From Campylobacter coli 76339 (GTDB lineage: Bacteria > Campylobacterota > Campylobacteria > Campylobacterales > Campylobacteraceae): a stretch of DNA of 64,000 bases. The stretch is from positions 310,001-374,000 of the forward strand of contig HG326877.1 of assembly GCA_000470055.1 (NCBI GenBank). Reading direction: 5' to 3'. Of the stretch, positions 40,401 to 49,400 are shown in pieces. Both the position numbers and the translations under genes were made by a program. Numbering within the stretch: position 1 is the first letter of the stretch; every line of letters begins with the position of its first letter. Under the pieces are notes generated by a model. It was not told where the DNA came from. It saw only the letters and a program-made list of their open reading frames with translations, and searched no databases.

Positions 40401-41981
40401 ACAGCGGGTGTGACGCTGATTTCTCCACCACCTCATCATGATATTTATTCTATTGAGGATTTGGCTCAACTCATTTATGATTTAAAAAATGCGAACAAAG
40501 ACGCCAAAATTTCAGTAAAACTTGTAAGCGAAAACGGTATAGGAACAGTTGCTGCAGGTGTGGCAAAAGCAGGAGCGAATTTAATCCTTGTTTCAGGTTA
40601 TGATGGAGGAACAGGAGCAAGCCCTAGAACTTCTATACCGCATGCAGGAATTCCTTGGGAGTTAGGCTTGGCTGAAACGCATCAAACTTTGATCTTAAAC
40701 AAGCTCAGAGATAGGGTAAGATTAGAAACTGATGGAAAGCTGATGAATGGACGCGATTTAGCTATAGCTGCACTTTTAGGAGCTGAAGAATTTGGCTTTG
40801 CTACTGCGCCTTTGATTGTTATGGGCTGTACGATGATGAGAGTTTGTCATCTTAATACTTGTCCTTTTGGTATTGCCACTCAAGATAAAGAACTTAGAGA
40901 TCGTTTTAAAGGCAAAGTAGATGATGTGGTTAATTTCATGTATTTTATAGCTGAAGAGCTTAGAGAATATATGGCAAGACTTGGTTTTGAACGCCTTGAT
41001 GATATGATAGGAAGAGTCGATAAACTCCGTCAAAAACCTATGCAGGGCAAAGCGGGTAAAGTGAATTTAGATAAAATTTTAAAATCCTTACCTACTTATA
41101 ACAGAACCGCTGTGCATTTTAAAGACTATAAAGACAATAAACTTGAAAAAACGATTGATTATAGAATTTTACTCCCACTTTGTAAAAATGCTGTGGAGAA
41201 AAAAGAGCCTATCAAACTCTCTTTAGAAGTAGGAAATCAAAGTCGTACTTTTGCTACTATGCTTTCAAGTGAAATTCTAAAAACTTATGGCAAAGACGCT
41301 TTAAGTGAAGATAGCATACAAATTAAAGCCATAGGAAATGCAGGTAATAGCTTTGGAGCGTTTTTATTAAAGGGCATTAAGCTTGAGATTGTAGGTGATA
41401 GCAATGATTATCTAGGTAAGGGTTTAAGCGGAGGTAAGATCATCGCTAAAATTTCAAATGAAGCTACTTTCTCACCTGAAGAAAATATCATTGCAGGAAA
41501 TGCTTGTTTGTATGGAGCAACCGAGGGTGAAGTGTATTTAGATGGTATAGCAGGAGAAAGATTTTGCGTAAGAAATTCAGGAGCTAAAGCAGTAGTTTTA
41601 GGAACGGGTGTGCATGGTTGTGAGTATATGACAGGGGGGCTTGTCGTAGTGCTTGGCGATGTGGGTGCGAACTTTGCTGCAGGTATGAGTGGGGGTGTGG
41701 TTTATATCTTTGGAAGACACAATGAAGCCCATGTAAATACCGAGCTTGTGGACATTAAAGATCTTAGCCCTAAAGATGAAAAAGAATTAAAAACGATGAT
41801 AGAAAATCATATCGCTTATACCAATTCTAAAAAGGCTAAGGACATACTCGAAAAATTTGACAAAAAAGACTTTTTTAAAGTTATGCCAAGAGATTATGAA
41901 AAAATGTTAGAGATGATCGAGCTTTGCAAAGATGAAGAAGATCCAAGTTTGGCAGCATTTTTGAAAATCACACAAAAATAA
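37491..41981 (+). CDS. gltB: Glutamate synthase large subunit
   Basis: A 1496-residue GOGAT alpha subunit. The glutaminase domain begins at the CGIAA motif, whose Cys (about residue 25) is exposed by removal of a short propeptide. The synthase domain has the FMN and 3Fe-4S parts (CHLNTCPFGIATQ), and the C-terminal GXGXG beta-helix domain includes VLGTGVHGCEYMTGG. It makes two glutamates from glutamine and 2-oxoglutarate together with GltD, encoded 9 bases downstream. In NCTC 11168, as I remember, Cj0008 lies between the two genes; it is absent here. Confidence 0.97.
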   Translation: MDLENILENNQSVGLYHPKNEHDACGIAAVANIRGIASYKVICDALEILMNLEHRGGAGAEENSGDGAGILIQIPHDFFMTQELGFELPQKGDYAVAQMFLSPNADAKEEAKAIFLQGLKDKNLEFLGFREVPFNPSDIGASALKAMPYFLQAFVKKPSTVSAGLEFERVLYACRRLIEKRALHVPKFYFSSFSSRTIVYKGMLLSTQLSDFYLDFKDVNMKSAIALVHSRFSTNTFPSWERAHPNRYMVHNGEINTIRGNVDSIRAREGLMESEYFENLDEIFPIIAKPSSDSAMFDNTLEFLALNGRTLEEAFMMMVPEPWHKNENMGSKKRAFYEYHSLLMEPWDGPAAIVFTDGVIMGASLDRNGFRPSRYYLTKDDMLILSSETGALKLDESNIKAKKRLEPGKLLLVDTARGRVIADNEIKEHYANAKPYKQWLKNLVELEKQHSGDYKHKFLKEDEVLKLQKAFGWSYDELKMSVASMAQNGKEALAAMGVDTPLAILSKTYQPLYNYFKQLFAQVTNPPLDAIREEIVTSTRIYLGSEGNLLKPDENNAKRVKISLPIISNEELFEVKALNNFQVKEFSILYEYSKVTLEQALDNLCVKIEEEIKKGVSIIILSDKGVDDKNAYIPALLAVSGVHNYLVRKNLRTHTSIIIESGEPREIHHFACLLGYGATVINPYLVYESIQKLIENKDLNVSYDKAVENFIKASSSGIVKIASKMGVSTLQSYNGSALFECLGLSSKVIDKYFTSTTSRIEGMDLEDFEKELIALHKHAFNDTHKALDSKGIHSFRSAKEEHLIDPLVIFNLQQACRNKDYKSFKKYSALVDEKQVNLRSLMEFDFSEAISIDKVESAESIVKRFRTGAMSYGSISKEAHECLAEAMNKIGAKSNSGEGGEDEERYEIKDGVNKNSAIKQVASGRFGVDLNYLTHAKELQIKVAQGAKPGEGGQLMGFKVYPWIAKARHSTAGVTLISPPPHHDIYSIEDLAQLIYDLKNANKDAKISVKLVSENGIGTVAAGVAKAGANLILVSGYDGGTGASPRTSIPHAGIPWELGLAETHQTLILNKLRDRVRLETDGKLMNGRDLAIAALLGAEEFGFATAPLIVMGCTMMRVCHLNTCPFGIATQDKELRDRFKGKVDDVVNFMYFIAEELREYMARLGFERLDDMIGRVDKLRQKPMQGKAGKVNLDKILKSLPTYNRTAVHFKDYKDNKLEKTIDYRILLPLCKNAVEKKEPIKLSLEVGNQSRTFATMLSSEILKTYGKDALSEDSIQIKAIGNAGNSFGAFLLKGIKLEIVGDSNDYLGKGLSGGKIIAKISNEATFSPEENIIAGNACLYGATEGEVYLDGIAGERFCVRNSGAKAVVLGTGVHGCEYMTGGLVVVLGDVGANFAAGMSGGVVYIFGRHNEAHVNTELVDIKDLSPKDEKELKTMIENHIAYTNSKKAKDILEKFDKKDFFKVMPRDYEKMLEMIELCKDEEDPSLAAFLKITQK

Positions 41982-41990
41982 GGAGTAAAA

Positions 41991-43436
41991 ATGGGAAATG
42001 CAAGAGGTTTTTTAGATTTTAAAAGGGTAGATTTTAAAAAAGTTGCTCCTAAAGAAAGAGTTTTAAATTTTAAAGAATTTACAACGCTTTTAGACAAGAA
42101 AGAACAAGAAATTCAGGGCGGACGATGTATGGATTGTGGGGTAGCATTTTGCCATACGGGTGTGATGAGTGAAGGCAAGGATGTAGGCTGTCCTTTAAAC
42201 AATCTCATCCCTGAATGGAATGATCTTATTTATCGTTCTTTATGGAAAGAAGCTTACGAAAGACTTGATCTTACCAATCCTTTTCCTGAATTTACTGGCC
42301 GTGTTTGTCCGGCTCCTTGTGAAGATTCTTGTGTGTGTGCGATTAATGGAAAAAGCGTAAGTATTAAAAATAACGAGCTAGCCATCATAGAAAATGCTTT
42401 TAAAGAAAATTTAGTAAGCCCAAACAAACCTAAACAATACAATGGCAAAAAAATCGCCATCATAGGAAGTGGACCTGCTGGACTTGCTTGTGCTAATACC
42501 CTAAATTCACTTGGCTACAAGGTAAGTGTTTTTGAAAGAAGCGATAAAGTGGGCGGGCTTTTAATGTATGGAATTCCTGATATGAAGCTTGATAAAAGTA
42601 TAGTCGATAGACGCGTTGATTTACTTAAAGAAAGCGGTATAGAATTTAAGGTAAATGAAAATATAGACAGCAAAGATAAGGTTTCTAAACTTTTAAAAGA
42701 ATTTGATGCTTTAGTACTTTGCACAGGAGCGAGCAAGCCTATCGATCTTGATATAGAGGGTAGAAAACTAAAGGGTGTTGAATTTGCTCTTGATTTCTTA
42801 ACGCAAAATACAAAAACCTTGCTAAAAACAGGCAAGGGTGCTGATACAGCAAAGGGTAAAAATGTCTTAGTTATAGGAAGTGGGGACACAAGTGTTGATT
42901 GTATCGCTGTAGCTACAAGACAAGGAGCTAAGTCCATAGTGCGTTTTGAAAGAAGTCCAAAAAGACCTTTACAAAGAAGCCAAAACAATCCTTGGCCTTT
43001 AAAAGCTGATATCTTTACGACAGATTATGGTTTAGAAGAAGCTATTGCTGTATATGAAAAAGATCCTAGAGAATATCAAAAAATGACAAAAAAATTCTTA
43101 GGTAAAGATAAAGTAGAAAGCGTAGAAGCATGTGATTTAAAACGCGAATTCAAAGAGGGCAAGGCTATAAATGTCGAGCTTCCAAATTCTAATCAAAACT
43201 ATAAAGCGGATTTAGTGCTTTTGGCTATGGGTTTTAGCGGAAGTGAAGATGCTATCGCTAGTAATTTTGGAGTAAGTTTGGATGAGAAAAACAATGTCAA
43301 AACAAAAAATTTCCAAACCACACATGAAAAAATCTTTGCTTGTGGAGATGCTAGAAAAGGACAATCTTTAGTCGTTTGGGCTATAAAAGATGGTATAGAG
43401 TGTGCTTTAAATATACATGAGAATTTAGCAAAGTAA
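41991..43436 (+). CDS. gltD: Glutamate synthase small subunit
   Basis: A 481-residue beta subunit that feeds NADPH electrons to GltB. An N-terminal double 4Fe-4S region has CMDCGVAFCH and CPAPCEDSCVCAINGK. It is followed by the FAD motif IIGSGPAGLACA and the NADPH motif VIGSGDTSVDC. The stop codon directly abuts the convergent rnhB gene. Confidence 0.97.
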   Translation: MGNARGFLDFKRVDFKKVAPKERVLNFKEFTTLLDKKEQEIQGGRCMDCGVAFCHTGVMSEGKDVGCPLNNLIPEWNDLIYRSLWKEAYERLDLTNPFPEFTGRVCPAPCEDSCVCAINGKSVSIKNNELAIIENAFKENLVSPNKPKQYNGKKIAIIGSGPAGLACANTLNSLGYKVSVFERSDKVGGLLMYGIPDMKLDKSIVDRRVDLLKESGIEFKVNENIDSKDKVSKLLKEFDALVLCTGASKPIDLDIEGRKLKGVEFALDFLTQNTKTLLKTGKGADTAKGKNVLVIGSGDTSVDCIAVATRQGAKSIVRFERSPKRPLQRSQNNPWPLKADIFTTDYGLEEAIAVYEKDPREYQKMTKKFLGKDKVESVEACDLKREFKEGKAINVELPNSNQNYKADLVLLAMGFSGSEDAIASNFGVSLDEKNNVKTKNFQTTHEKIFACGDARKGQSLVVWAIKDGIECALNIHENLAK

Positions 43437-44045
43437 TCATAAAAGTTTAAAACTTTTGCGATGAAGCTTGCAAATTCCAAATTTTGCTATCAATTCCTTA
43501 TGGGCTTTTGTCCCATAAGCCTTGTTTTTTTCAAACTCATAGCAAGGAAAATCTTTAGCTAAAAAATTCATCACCCTATCTTTGCTCACCTTTGCAAGTA
43601 TGCTTGCTGCACTTACTTGTTTGATATTGGCATCGGCTTTGATTTGAGTTTTTATACCGCTAATGCCTAAATTTGTATTGCCATCGTATAAGAAATTATT
43701 TTCTGTTTTAAAGTGTTTTTTTATGAGTGTTAAACCCATTTTTAAACAAGCACTAAGTCCTATTTCATCAATTTTTTCTGAAGAAAAAGCAAGGATGAGA
43801 TAATCTGAATGAAGCAAGATGATTTCATAAAGTTCCTCGCGCCTTTTTTCGCTCAATTTTTTAGAATCACAAAGCCCCTTAAGATCTTTGTGTAATTTAC
43901 AAGCTGCCATCATCATAGGACCTGCTAAGGCACCTCGTCCTGCTTCATCAATGCCAACTAAATCAATATCAAATGGAGTTAAAAGTTCGTTTTCTTCAAA
44001 TAAAGTTTTCAAATTTTCTCTAAGAAAGGGCGAAAAATCGCCCAA
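43437..44045 (-). CDS. rnhB: Ribonuclease HII
   Basis: A 202-residue enzyme that cuts RNA in RNA-DNA hybrids, including single ribonucleotides. The catalytic signature VGIDEAGRGALAGPM gives Asp and Glu (residues near 31-32); further acidic residues are in CDSKKLSEKRRE and the later Asp. It starts 4 bases after the rubrerythrin stop, leaving no room for the ComEA-like gene (Cj0011c) found there in NCTC 11168. Confidence 0.95.
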   Translation of the reverse strand: MGDFSPFLRENLKTLFEENELLTPFDIDLVGIDEAGRGALAGPMMMAACKLHKDLKGLCDSKKLSEKRREELYEIILLHSDYLILAFSSEKIDEIGLSACLKMGLTLIKKHFKTENNFLYDGNTNLGISGIKTQIKADANIKQVSAASILAKVSKDRVMNFLAKDFPCYEFEKNKAYGTKAHKELIAKFGICKLHRKSFKLL

Positions 44046-44049
44046 GGAT

Positions 44050-44697
44050 TTAGCCTAAAAATTCACGCTTAAAGTATTCTTTAGGTGCTTTACATAAAGG
44101 ACAGGCTGCAGGAGCTTTTTTGCCACGATGGATATGTCCACAAACTTCACAAACCCATAGTTCTTCTACTTCGCTATTAAAGAATTCTTCCTCTTCAAGC
44201 ATTTTTTTAAGGGCTAGGTATTCTCTTTCGTGTTCTATTTCTACTTTTCCAATCGCAGTAAATAATCTTGCTATAGCTTTTTTACCTTCATCTTCAGCGA
44301 TTTTAGCAAAATTTGGATACATGGTGGTATGTTCGTAGTTTTCACCCTCAGCCGCTGTGACTAGGTTTTTAGTTGTTACTTCTAAAGGTTTGCCATCAAC
44401 GATTTCGTGATAAGCTTTAAATTCAGCTCTTGCATGCCATTTTTCATTTTCTGCTGCTTCTCTAAAATGTCTTGCAACCGCATGCCATCCTTCTTCTTCA
44501 GCCACATCTGCAAATAAATCGTATTTATTTCTAGCCATTGATTCTCCAGCAAAGGCTTTCATCAAATTTACCGCAGTTAGATCTTGAGTGATACATTCCA
44601 TTTCAACACCACAACAGCTGAGTTTGCCACCGCCTACATTTTGAACTTCTACTTCGTTGCCACATTTTGAACATTTGTAAGATTCGTATTGTCTCAT
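44050..44697 (-). CDS. rrc: Rubrerythrin/desulforubrerythrin-type peroxide reductase
   Basis: A 215-residue non-haem iron protein. It has an N-terminal desulforedoxin-like Cys4 site (CSKCG and SCCG), a central four-helix di-iron domain with the repeated ExxH pattern (HARAEFKAYHE, VEIEHEREYLALKK), and a C-terminal rubredoxin site (CEVCGH and CPLCKAP). This three-part layout is the Campylobacter Rrc, which removes hydrogen peroxide. The ATG at 44697 is chosen because AAGGAG lies 6 bases upstream; the longer frame begins at a Met upstream of that site. Confidence 0.92.
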   Translation of the reverse strand: MRQYESYKCSKCGNEVEVQNVGGGKLSCCGVEMECITQDLTAVNLMKAFAGESMARNKYDLFADVAEEEGWHAVARHFREAAENEKWHARAEFKAYHEIVDGKPLEVTTKNLVTAAEGENYEHTTMYPNFAKIAEDEGKKAIARLFTAIGKVEIEHEREYLALKKMLEEEEFFNSEVEELWVCEVCGHIHRGKKAPAACPLCKAPKEYFKREFLG

Positions 44698-44726
44698 TTT
44701 GTACTCCTTTTTGATAATCAAAAAGC

Positions 44727-44755
44727 ATTGTATTATAAAAAAATACTTTTGTCAA
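44727..44755 (-). promoter_or_regulatory. rrc promoter
   Basis: The minus strand has TTGACA (44750-44755), a 17-base spacer and TACAAT (44727-44732), about 30 bases before the rrc start. A second TATAAT overlaps the spacer. Confidence 0.6.
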
Positions 44756-44846
44756 TTGATGAAAATTATGCATGGAAAGCTTGTTTCTTGCAAGTAAATA
44801 TTACAAAAATTAAGTTATAATATTAAAAAATATTAAGGAGTTTTTA

Positions 44847-46523
44847 GTGAGAAGCGATGCGATTAAAAAAGGGCATTTAAAGGCACCTAACCGCTCTTTA
44901 CTTAGAGCATGTGGTTTAAAAGATGAGGATTTTGACAAGCCTTTTATAGGCGTGGCAAATAGCTATATTGATATTATTCCAGGGCATTATTTTTTAAATG
45001 AATATGCAAAAATTATAAAAGATGAAATTCGAAAAAATGGTTGCATTCCTTTTGAATTTAACACCATAGGTGTGGATGATGGTATAGCTATGGGTCATGA
45101 GGGTATGCTTTATTCTTTACCGAGCCGTGAAATCATCGCAAATTCGGTTGAAAGTGTGATGAATGCACATCAGCTAGATGCTTTAATTTGTATTCCAAAT
45201 TGCGATAAAATCACCCCAGGTATGCTAATGGGTGCTTTAAGAGTCAATGTGCCGACTATTTTTGTAAGCGGTGGCCCTATGCGTTCGGGTGTGACTAAAA
45301 AGGGCGAAAAAATAAGTCTTAGTTCAGTTTTTGAAGCTGTAGGAGCATATGAGGCCAATAAAATCAGTGAAGAAGAATTTAAAGATATAGAATGTTCTGC
45401 TTGTCCAAGTGGAGGATCTTGCTCGGGTATGTTTACTGCAAATTCTATGAATACTTTATGTGAAGCTATGGGTATAGCTTTAGAAGGAAATGGTACAATT
45501 TTAGCACTTAGCAAAGAAAGAGAAGAGCTTTTAAGAAAGGCTGCAAGAAGAATTTGTGAAATCGCTTTAGATGAAAGATTTAAAATCAAAAATATTATCA
45601 CTCAAAAAGCTATAAGAAATGCTATGGTAGTAGATATGGCAATGGGCGGAAGCACAAATACAATCTTACATATGCTAGCTATTTCAAGAGAGGCGGGAGT
45701 TGCACTTGATATCAAGGATTTAAATTTCATTTCAAGCAAGGTTGCGCATATTGCAAAAATCGCTCCATCACTTAATACTGTTTATATGGATGATATCCAT
45801 AAAGCAGGGGGTGTGAGTGCTGTAATGGCTGAAATTTCAAGCAGAGAAGGACATATTTTAGAACTTGATGCTTTAACCATCACAGGAGAGAGTTTACAAG
45901 AGCGTTTAAAAAATGCCAAAATCAAAGATGAAACCATCATTCGCAAGGTAGATAATGCTTACTCTAAAGTAGGGGGACTTGCGGTTTTATTTGGAAATTT
46001 GGCTGAGCAAGGCTGTGTTGTAAAAACTGCAGGTATTACAGGAGAGAGAAAATTTAAGGGCAAAGCTGTTTGTTTTAATTCTCAAGATGAGGCTATTAAA
46101 GGTATCATTAAAGGTAAAGTACAAAAAGGCGATGTTTGCGTGATCCGTTATGAAGGGCCAAAGGGTGGTCCAGGTATGCAAGAGATGTTAAGTCCCACTT
46201 CGCTTATCATGGGTATGGGGCTTGGTGCAGATGTGGCTTTGATTACCGATGGAAGATTTAGCGGTGCAACAAGGGGTTTAAGCATAGGTCATGTTTCTCC
46301 TGAAGCTGCTGAGGGTGGACTTATAGGACTTTTAAAAGATGGCGATGAGATAGAAATCGATGTAGATGCTTATACTATCAATGCTAATTTAAGCGATGAG
46401 GAAATCGCAAAACGCAAAAATGAATTTGTAATGCCTCAAAAAGAAGTTAAATCCAGATGGCTTAGAATGTATCAAAAACTTGTAACAAATGCTAGCAAGG
46501 GTGCAGTTTTAGATATGGATTAA
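44847..46523 (+). CDS. ilvD: Dihydroxy-acid dehydratase
   Basis: A 558-residue Fe-S dehydratase in isoleucine/valine synthesis; its 2-ketoisovalerate product also feeds leuA. Cluster cysteines are in [11 protein letters not shown] and [33 protein letters not shown] and [11 protein letters not shown] are C-terminal signatures. The start is GTG (44847) after AAGGAG. I remember this gene as minus-strand in NCTC 11168, so its direction may differ here. Confidence 0.96.
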   Translation: MRSDAIKKGHLKAPNRSLLRACGLKDEDFDKPFIGVANSYIDIIPGHYFLNEYAKIIKDEIRKNGCIPFEFNTIGVDDGIAMGHEGMLYSLPSREIIANSVESVMNAHQLDALICIPNCDKITPGMLMGALRVNVPTIFVSGGPMRSGVTKKGEKISLSSVFEAVGAYEANKISEEEFKDIECSACPSGGSCSGMFTANSMNTLCEAMGIALEGNGTILALSKEREELLRKAARRICEIALDERFKIKNIITQKAIRNAMVVDMAMGGSTNTILHMLAISREAGVALDIKDLNFISSKVAHIAKIAPSLNTVYMDDIHKAGGVSAVMAEISSREGHILELDALTITGESLQERLKNAKIKDETIIRKVDNAYSKVGGLAVLFGNLAEQGCVVKTAGITGERKFKGKAVCFNSQDEAIKGIIKGKVQKGDVCVIRYEGPKGGPGMQEMLSPTSLIMGMGLGADVALITDGRFSGATRGLSIGHVSPEAAEGGLIGLLKDGDEIEIDVDAYTINANLSDEEIAKRKNEFVMPQKEVKSRWLRMYQKLVTNASKGAVLDMD

Positions 46524-46528
46524 GTTTT

Positions 46529-46560
46529 ACCTAGCAAGATTTATTGCTAGGTAATCTTTT
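46529..46560 (+). terminator. ilvD terminator
   Basis: CCTAGCAA and TTGCTAGG pair (loop GATTTA), followed by TAATCTTTT, a few bases after the ilvD stop. Confidence 0.8.
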
Positions 46561-46586
46561 ATGCTAAATAAATCCAAGATTATTAA

Positions 46587-46829
46587 CTTTATTCCAATCT
46601 TGTTAAGGTGTCGGAAGATGATAGTATCTATGCTAAAGCAGTCTTAGATAATGCCAAGGAGGGAATAATGAAAAATGAAATCAACACAGATAATTTAGAG
46701 ATTTATTCTCTAGAAAGTATCAAAAAAGATGATCCACATGAATATAATGCTCTTTAAAGAGAATCTTTAAAAATAAGAAGAGAGAAAATAACAAAAGGAA
46801 AGATTGCTTGCTATAATATATTCTTATAA
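46587..46829 (+). pseudogene. Remnant of an unknown small gene
   Basis: A frame open from 46587 reads through a strong AAGGAGG-ATG start (46668) for 29 codons to TAA (46755-46757), and then continues open for 23 more codons to 46829 with a similar charged composition. Either the 29-residue peptide (acidic, ending DDPHEYNAL) is real or this is a gene broken by one stop. No family recognised. The rest of the 555-base gap between ilvD and the Sel1 gene is AT-rich with no other ORF. Confidence 0.4.
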
Positions 46830-47077
46830 TGAAAAAATGCTTCAAGAATGAAAATTGTAATTTTCAATATAAATCTAAAATAAGCAAAGTCCTATAAAAA
46901 TAGTATTTTTGTTTAAATATTTGTTTGATTTTTAAGGTTTGGGCAAAAAATTTTAAACTTAAACTAATAAAAATAGGCTTTTTTGTTTAATATCTTAGAA
47001 AACTTAAATAACTTTTTATTTACATTCAATTGCTTTTTTTGATAGAATAATTTTTATTAAATAAATAGGAGTTTTAT

Positions 47078-47497
47078 ATGAATAAAATATTTGTATTTTT
47101 TATGTTATATATATTTTCATGCAATCTGTATGCAAAAGACTATTTTGAATTAGGAATAGAAGCATATAAAATTTCAGACTTTACCAAAGCAGCAGAATAT
47201 TATGAAAAAGGTTGTGAATTAAAAGAAGGAGCAGCTTGCAATAATCTTGGTGTTTTATATGAAAGTGGTCAAGGTGTTAAGCAAAACTTTTCTAAAGCAG
47301 CAGAATATTATAAAAAAGGTTGTGAATTAAAAGATGGAGCAGCTTGCAATAATCTTGGTGTTTTATATGAAAGTGGTCAAGGTGTTAAGCAAAACTTTTC
47401 TAAAGCAGCAGAATATTATAAAAAAGGTTGTGAATTAAAAGAAGGAAAAGCTTGTAATAATCTTGGTGTTTTATATAAGAATGGTCAAGGTATTTAG
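47078..47497 (+). CDS. Secreted Sel1-repeat protein, 3' truncated
   Basis: A 139-residue protein with a signal peptide (about residues 1-20, ending NLYA) and three Sel1/TPR-like repeats of 36 residues, each with two cysteines 8 residues apart (KGCELKEGAACNNLG). This Cys pattern is that of Helicobacter cysteine-rich proteins (Hcp), in which each repeat is held by a disulfide. The frame stops at TAG within the fourth repeat. Further repeat sequence (SEYYKKACDLGI type) continues downstream in shifted frames to about 47560, so the gene is decayed at its 3' end. It may still make a short secreted protein. The 230 bases after it hold no gene. Confidence 0.7.
   Translation: MNKIFVFFMLYIFSCNLYAKDYFELGIEAYKISDFTKAAEYYEKGCELKEGAACNNLGVLYESGQGVKQNFSKAAEYYKKGCELKDGAACNNLGVLYESGQGVKQNFSKAAEYYKKGCELKEGKACNNLGVLYKNGQGI
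47191..47494 (+). repeat. 108-bp tandem repeats in the Sel1 gene
   Basis: Units begin at 47191, 47299 and 47407, exactly 108 bases apart, and differ at only a few positions (for example GAT or GAA codons in the KD/KE position). The third unit is incomplete. Such close identity suggests recent duplication or gene conversion. Confidence 0.9.
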
Positions 47498-47724
47498 CAA
47501 GATAGCTAACAGAAGCAAGTGAATATTACAAAAAGCTTGTGATTTAGGAATTAAATTAGTTTGCTTTACTCGAAATTAAATGGTATTTCTTTATAAAAAT
47601 TTGTCCTATTTTTAAAGCCATTTTGCCCGAAAGACAAGTTTGCTTATTATTTCGGTAGAGGCAAATAAACTTTCTAGAATTTCATAATGTAGTATTTTTT
47701 AACAATAGTTTTATTTTAAAATTT

Positions 47725-48951
47725 TTAAATTTTAAAATAATCCCTAAATTCTCTACAAATTTCAAGGAAATTTACCCCATCGATCGTAGGGCTTTCGTTA
47801 AAAAATTTAAACATATCTTCAAAACCGCTTTCAAGTTCTTTAGATTTTACCCCATAGCTTATACTAAGTCCTGCTTCGATAAAAGCAGCGATTTTGTCGC
47901 AGTATTTTAAAGCCTTGCCGTCAATCGCTCCAAATTCATTTTGATTAAAAGAGCTTAAGCTTCCACTACAAAGCTCGATTTTGGCATTTTTATAGGTGCG
48001 ATTTTCAAATTCATTTTTGACAAAATTTGCTTCATTGCTTCTGCCCTCTCTAATGCCTAAGATATAAGAAAACTCAGCCCTTAAATTTTCAGGCACAAAG
48101 GGTAAAATTCTGTCATTGATCAGTTTCATTTCATAATCATTGATGATAGTGTGAAGTCCGTCTATGCCGTATTTTACAGGGCTTATGATATCGCGTGTTA
48201 AAGATTCAGGTAGATCATGAAATAAAGCGCAATAAAAATTGTTTTCAAGTCTTTTATCGCAAGCTTTGATTTTAAGTGAATAAAAATATCCCAAAATCGC
48301 CACTACAAGCATATGTCCTAAAACAGCAGTTTCAGGTATACGCGGGGTTTGAGCCCAACGCTTTTGAAAACGAAGTCTTCCGCTTAAATCAATGATTTTT
48401 GCGATTTTTTGATTAAGAGCGATTTTTCTAGCTCCTATGAGTTCATAATAATCTTCCAATTCTTCATCGACTTTGTTTTTAATCTCATCGATATCATTTA
48501 AAAAAGCTGAGGTTTGATAGACTATGTTAAATTCCCATCTTGTAGCAAAATACGATGCAGCTTTTAAGATAAGTCTTTCTTTGGCATAGGTATTGCCATT
48601 TAGATATGCTTCAAAACGCTTTAAAAACTCTCCATCTTCTATATCTTCTATCATAGGTTCGATTTTACTTAAAACCCAAGCATTCACTTCTGCTTTTTTT
48701 TGGCGTACGATTTCATGATATACATCAGGGCGTATATCAGTAACTACAACGCGGCTTAAAAATTCAAAAATTCCACCTTCTATAATAGCTCTCACATCCA
48801 CATCTTTTTCCATTTTTGCAATGAAATAAGCTATGATGAATTTATGCGCTTGTTTGTCAAGCTCGACTAAATTTGCCATTCTTGGATAATCATTCCAACG
48901 ACTGATAGAAGCTGCTTTGAAAATATGCTCTATAAGTTTTATATTTATCAT
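47725..48951 (-). CDS. HD-domain protein, YfbR-like
   Basis: A 408-residue protein (Cj0015c by position). The HD metal-binding part is in the second half: GHMLVVAILGYFYSLK, then ALFHDLPESLTRDIISPVKYG (His-Asp pair about residue 245), and CDKIAAFIEAG with the last Asp. This order resembles the YfbR-type deoxynucleotidase HD fold. The first 190 residues are specific to this family and helical. Activity is not known. Confidence 0.75.
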   Translation of the reverse strand: MINIKLIEHIFKAASISRWNDYPRMANLVELDKQAHKFIIAYFIAKMEKDVDVRAIIEGGIFEFLSRVVVTDIRPDVYHEIVRQKKAEVNAWVLSKIEPMIEDIEDGEFLKRFEAYLNGNTYAKERLILKAASYFATRWEFNIVYQTSAFLNDIDEIKNKVDEELEDYYELIGARKIALNQKIAKIIDLSGRLRFQKRWAQTPRIPETAVLGHMLVVAILGYFYSLKIKACDKRLENNFYCALFHDLPESLTRDIISPVKYGIDGLHTIINDYEMKLINDRILPFVPENLRAEFSYILGIREGRSNEANFVKNEFENRTYKNAKIELCSGSLSSFNQNEFGAIDGKALKYCDKIAAFIEAGLSISYGVKSKELESGFEDMFKFFNESPTIDGVNFLEICREFRDYFKI

Positions 48952-49071
48952 TTAAATTGCCTTTTAATTTTTTTTCAAATTTTATCATTTTATTTTTTAA
49001 AATAATAAATAAATTGAAGAAGAGATTGAATCGATATGAAATTTTGGATGATTGAATGTAGTTTGTAGTGA

Positions 49072-49221
49072 TTTATAGAGTTTACTTTTGCGGATGAAAA
49101 TCTAAGATTGATTCATAATAGTGTGAATTCAATACTCTTAGAGATGCCTTTTAAGCTAAAACCATCCTTAAAAGTAGAACTTATAAATCATTTATTGATG
49201 CTCCCCAGCCCCTTTTTTTAA
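49072..49221 (+). other. Open frame without a start in a 450-base gap, possible gene remnant
   Basis: Between the HD gene and queC a frame stays open for 49 codons (49072-49218) in AT-rich DNA. It is preceded in frame by ATG at 49036 and two stops (49066-49071). It could be a worn-out gene fragment or chance. The rest of the gap holds nothing but the queC promoter. Confidence 0.25.
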
Positions 49222-49362
49222 TTAAAAATTAAAAAACACAACCATTGTATCACTAATTAAAATTTAAGTCAAGTCCATCAAAGTATGTATTTATAGAGAT
49301 TTTAAAATTCATATATCGATAAAATGGGGCTTTGCTCTAGGTACAAAATTTAAAAAATATTT

Positions 49363-49370
49363 GCTAGAAT
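49363..49370 (+). promoter_or_regulatory. queC promoter
   Basis: TGCTAGAAT (TAGAAT at 49365-49370) is an extended -10 about 30 bases before the ATG. No preQ1-riboswitch-like structure was recognised in the short leader. Confidence 0.5.
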
Positions 49371-49400
49371 TGCATAAATAGCAATTTTAAGGATATAAAA

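Noticed and set aside
49321-49400. preQ1 riboswitch before queC
   Set aside because: The leader after the -10 is only about 25 bases and lacks a pseudoknot-forming stem.
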